Shown here: piece by piece, positions 51,501 to 63,500 of the stretch
How the letters are laid out: each line of letters starts with the position of its first letter
Numbering within the stretch: position 1 is the first letter of the stretch
Assembly (NCBI RefSeq): GCF_050624435.1
Contig: NC_134547.1
Span: forward strand, 29,126,419 to 29,190,418
Length of the DNA stretch: 64,000 nt
From: Tenrec ecaudatus
Taxonomy: Eukaryota; Chordata; Mammalia; Afrosoricida; Tenrecidae
Direction: 5' to 3'
The notes under the pieces: model-generated
What the model was told of the DNA's origin: nothing
What the model saw: the letters and a program-made list of their open reading frames with translations, nothing else
The model's database searches: none
Made by a program: the position numbers and the translations under genes

Positions 51501-54500
51501 ACTCCTCCGCTCACCCTCAGTGGGGTTCTTCTCATTTCAGGCTTGTCGGACGCCCAGCCGGGATGAGGCCGGTGTTGAATTGCTGATGAGTTACTTTCTG
51601 CAGCTGGGTTTTGTGGAGAGTCGGTTCTTCCCACCCACCAGGCACATGGGGATCTTGTTCACATGGTAGGTGCTGAGTCCTGGGCTGGTGTGCCCCCCAT
51701 CAGCTGCCTCACAGCCCCTCTGCAGGCTGGCTGACCTTTCCACTGCAGCCCCCTCCTGTCTGATTGCTGCATTTGCTCAGAGAGAGGGCAGCATGGTGGC
51801 ACGCACTTCTGGAGGGATCCTGGGGGAAGCAGGCACCAAGCAACCTTGCTTTCCTGTTTGTTTGTGCAAGGGAGCCCAAATGAAAGAGGCATTTTTCTTC
51901 GTCATTTTGTTGGGAAACACCAGGACTCTGAGGAGGAATTCACAGGACGAAAAATTCTTATTCCAGATGCTGAGGTAGGGATAGGAGTCAGGGTTACCCC
52001 AAGCCAAGAACATCATCTTCACATAGATATCATATGTTATATAGCATATCCGCCTGTTATATAACAACAATATAGGATATGTGATGTATACGAGAGCATC
52101 ATGTTCATAAACACAAACACACACATATGTAAATGAAATGGATGCAGAACATCTGATTCTTTTCTAGGACCAGGATTTTCCAGATGACTGGGACTTAAGT
52201 GGATAGGATTTAGTAGCACACCCTTTGCTGAGCTGCTGTGAATCAGAGCTGACTCGATGGCAGTAATTTGGTGATTTTTTTTCTGAGTGCCCATGGGAGC
52301 ATGCCTGATCGGAGAGTAAATTCCAATAGCTAGAGCCAGATTCAGTAGCCTGGTGATGTAAGATCCACAGTTTAAAACCACCAGCTGCTTCAAGGGAGAA
52401 AGATGGGGCTTTCTACTCCCTTAAAGAGTGACAGTCTCAGAAACCGAAGGGGAAGTCCTACCCTGTCCTACAGGGTCACTATGAACCAGCATCCATTCCA
52501 TGGCAATGAGATTTAAAACATTTTTATTTTATTTTTTAGGATGGGCCAGATTTAGAATTCAGCATGAGCCCTTGGTGGCCAGCTAACCAGGCTGTCCTTT
52601 TGGACAGGGAAGGTTGATGACACCCCATCACAATGCACACGGACCCCCTGTCAATGATACCTCTTTAGTCTTGAACTAGGAAGAAGCTCACTCACTTCCT
52701 CTGAGCTTTACAAACAGCCCTGGATCTTACAGACTCGGGGAAAAGTGGGTACAGCTTTCTAATGGATTCATTTCATTTAGGAGAAGAAGCCACCTTAGAA
52801 AAAACAAAAAACTCAAGTTTCCTTTATTGTGCCCCCTGGTGGAGCAGTGATTATGCACTGGGCCGCTCACTGCAAGGTCAGCGTTGCACCTCTGGAGAAA
52901 GACGAGGCTTTCCACTCACTTGGTAAAGAGTCAGCGCCTTGGAAACCGCAGGGCAGCTCCCCCTGCCTCATGGGTCACTATGATTTGGAACTGACTCAGC
53001 AGCGAGAGTGCCTTTTTCTACGTGGTCAGTGAGGGTAATGACTAGGGCTATCAGCACAGAAACCAAAATCCCGTTGCATGTGTCCTTTGGGCACTCACTA
53101 AGGAATTGGACTTTTTTTTTTAATTGTTTTCACTACAAAGCGCCTGAGGGGACTTCAATCAGCTCAATGTAAAATAAAGTGAAAAAAAGAGGAATTTTTG
53201 GACTTCTATCAGCTCAATGTAAAATAAAGTGAAAAAAAGAGGAATTTTTGGACTTCAAAACGTATGAAAATAAAAAATCGATTGTCTTTGCCATGCACTT
53301 TTTCCAAAGCCAGCACAAGTATGAGTCGGCCAGGTACCCCCTATTCTAAAAGGGTGCTTCTTTTACACAGGTATGACTCCCTCACCGGGGTCCCTGTCAG
53401 CCAGCAGAACCTGCTGCTGGAAAAGGCCAGCGTGCTCTTCAACATCGGCGCCCTCTACACACAGATCGGGACCCGCTGCAACCGGCAGACTCAGGCTGGG
53501 CTGGAGAGTGCTGTGGACGCCTTCCAGAGAGCGGCAGGTGTGTCCCCACCGCGGGCGGCCAGGGGCAGGGAGCCATGCTTGGACTTGCGAGCCTGGGAGG
53601 CCGGATGAGTGCTTACTGCAGCCATCCTCAGCCTTCCCAAGGCTGCGACCCTTTCATACGGTTCATCTGTGGTAGTGACCCCCAACCATAAAACTGTTTT
53701 TGTTGCTACTTCATAACTGTCATTTTGCTACTTTTATGAATCGGCCCACTCTTGTGAAAGGGTCGTTCGAACCCCAAAGGGTTCGCGACCCACAGGTTGA
53801 AAACTGCCTCTCCGTGTGACTTAGGGACTCAGTGAATCCTATGGTTAATGGCTAATCTTTCCAAGCGAGTGGCCCCAAGAATGGCAGTAAACCAACCCAA
53901 TATTGAAAAAAACTTGAATAAGTATTCTTGCACAGTGAAAGTGGAAGCTTTAAAAACAGTTTTTCTTTTATTGTTGTTAAAATAAACAATATTGTTGTTA
54001 GTCTGGGTAGAGAAACGGATTCATAGACACTCATGTGTATAGGAAAGAGCTTTGTATAAATAGTAATTGTACATCAAGAAAACATCCCAGCCCAGTCCAG
54101 ATCAAGTCCATAAGTCTGATGTCAGCCTACGTGTCCAGTACCAGTCTATAAAGTCCTCTTCAGACTCATGAATCACATGCAATGACACCAAGTGCAGGAA
54201 GATCAAAGGCTCATAGGTGGAAAGCCTTGTGGATCCAGTGGTGACGGAAGCATCTTCGCCCTGGCATAGGTCTCCATGTGTCTCCTCCAGCTCCAAGGCT
54301 CTGACTGCCATCAGCATAGCTCCATGTGTCTCGTCAACAGGATTGTCTCATAGGGAGTGAGTGTGTGTCCCACCTCCAGCAAGCTATTTGTCTCCTTAGC
54401 ACCTCCAAATAAGGTCATCAAGCTACGACCTGATTGACAGGCTAAACTCCATCCCTTCACTGTAATAGTCTCAAATTAACAACAGATTATATAACTACCA

Positions 54501-57500
54501 CAAACCAAAACCAAACCTACTGTCATCGAGTTAATGCCAACTCTTAGTCACTTGAAAGGACAAGGCACAACTGCCCCTATGGGTTTCTGAGACTGTAGCT
54601 CTTTAGAGGAATAGAAAGCCATATTTTTCTCCCAGGGCACAGGTGGTTTTGAACTGCTGACCTTGTGAATCACAGCCCCTTACACCTCTAGGGCTCCTTT
54701 GTTAGGTGTACAACAGATCTAAATAATGCCCTGCTCTGAGCCTGCCTTATCCTTTTTCTTAGGTTTGAGCCCAGTATTGCAGCCACTGTCAGTTCACCTC
54801 GAGGAGGACCATCCTCCTTTCCACTGCTTTCTCATTGTATTACAGACGGCTTCCTCGGCACCTGTTAGGTCCAGCCTGTGAGTCAGGGACCATCCGTGGT
54901 GGTTGCCAGCCTGAAGTTGCTCCTTTGCGCTTCTATTGAGGATACACACAAGTGCTCAATCATCTCATCATTTGCCCCAGGACTCACCAACCCTTTCCCA
55001 TTTGAACTTTTGCTTTTCTTGGCCAGTCACCCTTGAAACTCATCCTGGTATGAATGAACCAGGTACAGGGTGGAGGAGGGACGCAACTGTACAGCCTGAC
55101 CTGTAGAAGGCAGATTCTGCTGGGCAAATGTGGGGGTCCTCAGAAAGCTCAAGTGTGCCTGAGGGTTCTATTTTGCACCCACCCCACCCCATCGTAGTCT
55201 GAGACGCCCTTGTGGCATAGTGGGTTATTCATTGGTCTGCAAACTTCAAGGTCAGCAGTTTGAACCCACCAACCACTCCTCAGAGGAAAGAGAGGTTTTC
55301 TGCCTCCATAAAGATTTATGGCCGTGGAAACCCAGTTCTCCACTGTCTTCTAGAATGGAGTAGATGGCAGTGAGTTTGGGGTTTTCTTGTGGTAGGTGTT
55401 TGTCTTTTAGTTGTTGAAGCTTTCTGTAGATTTTAGAGATTGGTGCCTTGTCTGCTATGCTGTCAGACTTTTTCCCCGTCTGTAGATCTGCTTTCTGCTC
55501 TTTGAGCGAAGTCTTTTGGTGTACGTGAACGAGTTCGGGCCGTTCTCCTCTGTCCTGTACGGTGGGATGAGCGGGAATCGACCCACAGCAGAGGGTCAGC
55601 AGGGGCTCTGCCCAGGACAGACTCTGTGGGCAACTGCAGTCAGAAGCAGTGCAGACTGGGCCGTGGTATAATGCTCATGTGGTCTAACTGGCTTACAGCT
55701 CGCCGATTCTTACTGGCCTGTCTTGGGCTGTCACCTCTGGCAGAGAAACATTTTTGGAATTTGACTTTGCTCTGCCAGGCGTTGAAGAGCGTCAGCCCAG
55801 CCTAATTGGGGAACTTGGTTTGTAAAATGATTGCTCCTCAGGAAGGGAGGCTGAGATCCCGTGCGGCAGCTGGTTTTATCCATGGTCACGGGTCCTTCTG
55901 CACTCACTGTCCTTTCTGAAGAATCTGAGTGGAGGACAGGAAGAGCAGGTGCACTTTGGGACTCGTCCCCAGGACACCCAAGATATAGACTCGCAGGCGG
56001 CAAGCTGGAGCATTGGAGAGTGGGTGAGCCCCAGGCAAGCAGTGGCTCCTGGCCCCTCTTCCTACTGTGGGGCAGTCTGTGCCCTGCTGCAGAACCAGGG
56101 GAACCAGTTGGATGGGATTCGTGGCAGAGATTATGTTTCAGCCCAGGTTAGTTTCCAGTTAGTGCAAGAGAGTGTGGACATTTCCACAGAGGGGGCCCAG
56201 TGCTCTTTCCTGGGTCCTGGGGAAACCCAGCCTTGCTTGCCATCCTGCGTGCTCTGCCCACGTGAGTGGACTTCCCCACCGCTGTTCCACGGAGGCCGGA
56301 ATGGAAGGGGGAGAAGTCTATTAGTCCATTGTACACGTCTCTCTTTGCTTGACAGAAACACAGATGTGTCTTGGAAGAGCATCTGATTTTTTTTTAATTA
56401 AAGAAATTTAAAACAGCTTCCCTTCTGATCTTGCAGTTTCTGTAGTTTAGGTAAATTCTCTGCTCAGAGCCTCACCCAGCCAGAATCCTGCTGTTAACTG
56501 GGGTCATGAGAGTTGGGGATCCTCTTCCAAGGTCCTTTGGATTGTTGCCAGCATGAAGGTTTTTTTTGTTTGTTTGTTGTTAAAAACCAAAGCTTTGAGG
56601 CATTTTATTATAAAAAGTCAGACTCATATATAAACTAATAGGTACTTCAAAATTCATCATACATTTACTTCATTTTTTAGCTTGGCCTTCTAGAATATCT
56701 GTAGCTCCATTGATTTTGGCTTCTGTGTACGGAGATCCTCCCTTATCTGAGTGATTTGAGAGCATAATCGGTCGGTGAGCAGCTCTTTTCCTTCATTGGC
56801 AGTAGGACTTACACCCAGAATTAATGCTGCCTCCCATTTCATCATTTTGGGTTCAAATCCACCTCAGTAATAGCCGCCGCGGAAGGCAGATTTTGGTGGA
56901 CTTTGAAAAACTTGTTTTACTTGAGGCTCCACATGCTTCATGGCTTGCAAAACATAACGGCCTGCAAATCCTGCAGTCCAACTGCCACCACAGTGCTGGC
57001 CATGGCCCCGCACCGGCTGCGCTGCCCCCACTGGGCGCGCGGCTCATGCCAGCCTCGGGGCCGTGGCCGCCTGCCCCGCGTCTCTACCGGATTCTTTGTT
57101 TTTTTAAGATTGTACAACTCAGTGGGATGAGAGGGCGCCCTGTCCTTTTGTTGTTGTTGTTTCAGACAAATATACAGAAGATACATGACAGGACACAGGA
57201 AGTCAACCGTATATAATTCAGCGACTTGATTGCGTTCTTTGCGTTATCATTCTTACCCGCCTCCAAACGGTTCCTTCCCTAGCAGCAGAGACTCGCTGGT
57301 GTGATTGTTTTTGTCACTGCTGTGAGTGTGACCCCACACAGAGAGCTTGTTCAGAGCTCAATGCTTGCTCGAAGCAGACATGCGTTACCAGTTAAGTTAG
57401 AGCCTGTTTGGAGTTAAGATTTCAGGGGGAAATGTTTGGTTTCAGTTTTAAAGCCGACCTCAGGATAATAGTTTCAGGGACTGATCCCGTCTCTCTGGCC

Positions 57501-60500
57501 CCAGAAAGTCTACAGGCCATGAGAATTTGAAATTCTGCTCTGCATCTTACCCCTCCTCACCCCCCACCCCCACACTTTTGATCAGGATTTTACTATGGGA
57601 TATTTGATCAAAATGTGCAGTAGCAGCAGCTGGCAGGCGCCATCTAGTTCTGGGTTCAGGCTCATGGGGAGAGTCACACACTACATTTCCTCCTCCCATT
57701 TCTGACGATCCTTCTTTCTATCTGCTTTCAGAAGACCCTGTTCTTTTGCTGGCTGTGGGCCTGAGGTCTGCAGTTGGGGATCATGTGGCCTCCTCCAGGG
57801 CCCTTCATGCCTCAAATCTCTCTCTGACTTCTTTCTCAACCTCTAGACCAGTGGTCCTCAACCTTCCTAATGTCACGATGCTTTCACACAGTTCCTCATG
57901 TGGTGGTGAGCCCCAACCATAAAGTTATTTTCGTTGCTACTTCACAGCTGTAATTTTGCTACTGTTAGGAATCAGGTGACTCCTGTGAAAGGGTCGTTTA
58001 ACCTCCAACAGGGTCTCGACCTACAGGTTGAGAACCGCTGCTCTAGACCCAAAGAAAAATCTGATCTTCATAGATACACTAGGACACAGTTTGCTTGTTT
58101 GCCCTAAATCGTTTGGTGCATATACTTCACATATCAGACAGTTGAATTGTTCACTCGTATTAAGAGTTGCACAATCATCACCACCATCAATTTCATGGAA
58201 CACCAGCTTGATTTCCTTGCCTCTATCATGTTTATACTTCTCAGCAGTGTGTGAAATAAATAGGTTCTCAACTAACATATGAAACAATATATATATAATT
58301 TCAGGGGTTTTGAGCCACTTGAAAGAGACCTTTACTCATACTCCCAGTTACGATATGAGTCCTGCCATGCTCAGCGTGCTCCTCAGAATGATGCTCGCCC
58401 AGGCCCAAGAATGTGTGTTTGAGAAAATCAGCCTTCCCGGAATCCAGAACGAATTCTTCATGCTGGTGAAGGTGGCACAAGAGGCTGCCAAGGTGAGCAC
58501 ATCCTGGCTCCAGAGCCTTCTTAAGGGCCGTTAGGTGGGCTGCCCTGCTGCAGGAGTACCAGAGGCAGAGGGCCCCCCCCCCCCCAAGGCAGGTTCTCTC
58601 CCTGATTTGGGCAGCGTGCCCACCTCAGCTGGAGTAGCTGGTTTGTGTTTTCTTGGCCAGTGCTGGTGTTTCAGCATGGATCACTGATTCCATCAGCAGC
58701 TCTGTCGACAAGCCAGCATCGAGGTAGCCAGTGCCCCGTCCACTCTGCACTGACAGCACACAGGGGCGCCTTGGAGCTGCTCCCAGACTCTGGGGCAGCC
58801 TCTGGCAGGGGCTGAACGGGCTGTTATTCTCCAGTCCCTGTAGCTCTCTGAACCCGGGTCAGACTCCTCCTCCTCATTATTCCATCTCTTGTCTCTTTCA
58901 GGTGGGGGAAGTCTACCAGCAGCTGCATGCCGCCATGAGCCAGGAACCGGTGCAGGAGAACGTCCCCTACTCCTGGGCTCGTTTGGCCTGCGTGAAGGCC
59001 AGCCACTACACAGCCCTGGCCCACTACTTCGCAGCCACCCTGCTCATTGATCATGAGTGTAAGAACTGGGCTTGGGGCTTCTGAGTCTAGTGAGAGCCGT
59101 CGGCTTGCCATGGAGGAGATGCTCCCGGTCCGAGGGTGGGCTTATGCACACCTGTCAGGGTCAGGTTGCTGGTGGTGCCACCATGGCATCCCCATGTGCA
59201 GCAGAGCAGAGCTGTGCCTCCCTGGCCGCTGGGTTTTCAACGGCTGGTATTTTGGAAGTGCCTAGCCATGTCTTCCTTTTAAATGCCCCTGACTCCCAAA
59301 AAGCCGCTGCCATGGAGTCCTGACTTCTCGTGACCCCGCACAGGGTTTCCAAGGCTGCCCATCTTTATGGGAGCAGACTGCCACTCCTTTCTCCTGAAGA
59401 CTGACACTCACCCGACAGCACCACCAGGGCTGATCAGGGTTATATGGCGGGGTTGTTAAGCATTGGGTGGCTAACTGCAAGTTCAGCAGTTCTAAACCAC
59501 CAGCTGCTCCGCAGGAGAAAGATGAGGCTTTCTGCTTCCATAAAGAGTTACAGTCTTGGAAGTCCACAGGGGCAGTTCTACCCTGTCTTATAGGGCTGCT
59601 ATGAGTTGGCATCGACTCTGTGGCAGTGAGTGAGTAGGAAAAGAGGGGAGGGATAGCATTAATTCTTCCTGGGCGATAGCACCACTCGATCCCTGTCATG
59701 AGCTGATTCTGACTCATAGCAACCCCACAGGGCATGGTAGACCTGCCCCTGTGAGTTTCCAAGGCTGTAACTTTTTACAAGAGGAGAAAATCTGTCTCTC
59801 TCCCAAGGAACAGCTGGTGATTTCAAACCGCTGACTTTGTGGTTAACAGCCCACCAGGCAATCACCGCACCACTCGGGCTCCGGGATGTAATATAGAGGT
59901 GACTACTGATCTGGAACGTAGAATAGCCCAAGGTAGAACTGTGGGCTAAACACTGAGCCACGAACCACATCAGTGGTTCAGACCCACCAAACACTTCGTA
60001 GGAGACCCGGTGAAGCTGTCTGCTCCTATAAAGTACAGTCTGCGACACTCACAGGGGCAGTTCTACCCTGAGCTATAGGGCCACCTGCACGGCAGTGGGT
60101 TTGTGGCTTTAGAACAGGCCAGCATTAGGGTGAGACCAGTGAGGTGCGTGCTTCAGGCTGTTGATGACGGTGGTAAAATGTAGAATAGCTGTCTTTGCTG
60201 TAGCCGCCCCGCCACTTCTCCACCCCCCGACAGAAGCCCTGTGCCCTTTAAGCAGATACCCCCCCATCTCTCCATCTGGTCACCTCTGACCCGCTTTTCT
60301 GGCTCTCTGGATTTGTACACATAAGTAACATTGTAATGTTTTAAAGACAAACCTGATGCTCAAAATCACTCACAGTGCTGCGCTGAGGCCATGCGGGGCC
60401 CCCTGGGGTAGAAAGACATTTTGTTCATTGTGGGTTTTTTGTGTGTGTGGTGGGGAATGGTGGTAATTCATTTTGATATTTTCAAAACCACACCAGAATA

Positions 60501-63500
60501 GTCTGTGCGCATGGCTCGATGACTGAGCTTTTAGCTACCTCCTTCCCTATGAGCCTGAGGAAATGCTCCCTTGCCTGCCGCTTGCCTGCCCACAAGTCTG
60601 GGGGAGGGGTGGCATTCGTGGTGTCTAGCATTCATGAAGGGCACCCCAAGAGTAAGTCAAGGGGCAGACTCTGGAGCCTGACTCCCTGAGTTCACTTCTC
60701 AGCCCTGCCTTTTATCACATGCTCTCTGTTTCCATGAAGAGTTCTAGTCTTGGAAACTCTGCAGAGGGTGACCGCGAATCAGAACCGACTCAGTGACAGA
60801 GGGATGGGTTTTGATTTGTATGATCGTGAGCAACTTACTTAGCCTCTCAGTGCCTCAGCCTCCTCTTCGGGAAACAAGGCGGCGAGCAGAGTAGGACCGA
60901 TGGGAACCACCAAAGCTGCAAGTGTGTGCAGCACCTCGTCGTTTGTCTGAGTGTCAGCTGCTACTCGTGGTATCGTGGCAGGGTCAGTCAGGGCATGAGA
61001 CAGGCAAACAGAAGCCCGGTGCCCTGCAGAGACACAAAACCACGCAGCCTTGGGCTCTGCTTTGCGGTCAGCGAGGTGATCCTGGAGTTGGGCGTTGAGC
61101 CCTGAGCAGGGATTTTCCGTTTGAACAAGGAGGGAAAGGACAGCTGAGAACCGAGGAAACTCAGAGCACCGGGTGTTGATGGGGCGGGAAGATGAGGGGG
61201 AAGCTGTTACTGGGAAGGAGGCGACCGCGGTGTCCAAGCAGAGCAGGAACCAGATAAGGGGTTTGTTGGAAGGTTACATCAGGTGGGAGCCCGAGAGAAA
61301 GGGAGCGTTCAGAGACTTGGGTCTCTACAACTCTGAAAACTAGGCACCTAGTGCACCTGTTCCCGAGGCCTGGGCCCTGGGGCTAGAGGCTTGTTGGGCT
61401 GGATTGCCTGGGCTGTGCCCTGCACAGCAGACGAAGTGCTTAGGAAAGCTGTCACCTGAGCCAGAAGAAAGGGCTGTGTGGAAAGAGAAGTGTGTGATGC
61501 CACGTCCATGTGAGGGCCTCACCTGCGGCTTTTGTTGCAGTGAAGCCCGGTGCAGATGTGGACCACCAGGAGAAATGCCTGTCCCAGCTCTACAACCACA
61601 TGCCCGAGGGAATGACCCCCTTGGCCACACTGAAAAACGGATCCCAGCGCAGACAACTGGGTATGTGTCACCCTGGACCCCGGGCCAGGGCTGGCTCTCC
61701 CAAGAGTGGGCTTCCTGAATGTCCGTGCACCCTGATGCTGAGCAGGGTCACTGCGGTCACTCTGAACCCCGCTCCTTAGAGGCCCATCCTTCTCTAGCCC
61801 GCCAAGGGCTCCCATGGCTGTGTTCTCCTGGGCTCCTCGAGGGCCCAGGCATCGCAGGAGAGCCAGGGCCTTGATGACCACCCAATGCCCTGATGGGCTA
61901 CAGAACGGCCCTCGGAAGGACACATTGCTTATTTTCTTATCGACAGCTTCACCACTAGTTATGAATTACCCTAGTTCGTCTTCGCCGTGCCTCAAGGTCG
62001 AGAACTTCCCATCTCAAAACCAGAATCCCTCCACCATCCTCCCTATATCCCTTTCCCCTTCTCCCTCCCATCCCTGTGGTGGCAACTTTCTCCTTTAGGA
62101 GCTTAGGCCAGAAACACTGGTGTCACCCTCCGTGTCTCACCTCCATTTGAGGCTTACAACGCAAACCCCACCACTCTTAACCTACCACCCTCACGAGCCG
62201 CATGTACTTAACACACAGTGGCTCACCGAAGCCACCGCAACCCCATCAGGGACATGGTTCTTGGGTCCGTTTAACAGTTCAGGAAACAGGCAATGGGAGG
62301 TCATGCCGCTTGCCCACCTTGTGCTTCAAGGCCAGACATCCTTCACAATCTCTCCTCTTAGCTGGCCTGTCAGCTCCTTCATGGTCTGTTCAGAGGAGCC
62401 ATATCCTATCAGCTCTCTGCTCAGACTCTAATGGCTCCTATCTCACTCAGTGGGTGAGAGTCTGCACCCTGTACTTGGCAGGCCAGGCCTACCATGCCCC
62501 AACGCCCTTCTGCAATCATGCCCTGCCCTTCTCTCCTGCTCTTCCTCCTTCCGGCCACACCCAGCCCTTTGTCTGTGGACACCTGCTGATCAGAAAAGCT
62601 ACCTGGTCACCCACTGGGGACTAACCACCCCCACCCCGTCGTCTTCTCAGCTCGATTTTCCTCTGTAAGCTCACTGCCAAAAACCAGGACGTAGCTGGTT
62701 GCTTGTTACTGATCTATTTCCACTGTTGCCATACAAATTCCCTGAACAGAGGGCTTTGAGAAAAGAAACCAATCATTTTATATTTCATTAGTTTACTTTT
62801 TAATAAGTTTGAAGCATCACTTGGATTCTAGATTGAATGGCCTTAGCAGGGAAGTTGCCAGGGAGTCTGGCTTGGGCCACTGTTTCCATGGGCATTGGTA
62901 CCCCTACTATCCACCCCCAACCCCGCCTACTCTGGTTCTGTTAGGCTTGCCACCAGCATCCACTGCACTGCTCTTGGCTTTGTACACAGAAGCACATGTC
63001 TTGCCTAACCAGAGTTCATTTTGTCTCTCAGCCCGTGTGTAGCTAGCAGAGATGGCCCTGAGCCCCCCATACTTTCCCGCGTAGAAGTCCTGTTCCCAGC
63101 AGGACTCCACAGGCTCCAAGGGAAAGAGGAGGGGCTAGAGCCTGCCCTTACTGTTCCTCTTCCCCCCCTGAATCTTGGGCGAATCCTTGTTGAGTGAATG
63201 AGTGAAAAGCCTCACTGACCTGAGTGAGCCGAGTACATTCACCGGACAGAGAAGGCCCACTGCCTGGGCTGGACTCTTGGGTGCATTGGTCGTTCCCAGT
63301 CATCTTTGCGTCGGCGGTGATGGCGTCCTGTCCCCTGGCAGGAAAGTCGCACCTGCGCCAGGCCCTGGAGCACCACGAGGAGTCGGTGCGGGGGGCCAGC
63401 CTGTGTATGAAGCTGCGCAACATCGAGGTCCTCCAGGAGGTGCTCTCGGCAGCCCACCAGCGCTCACGGCTCAAGTGCTCCCAGCACCAAGAGGACGAGG

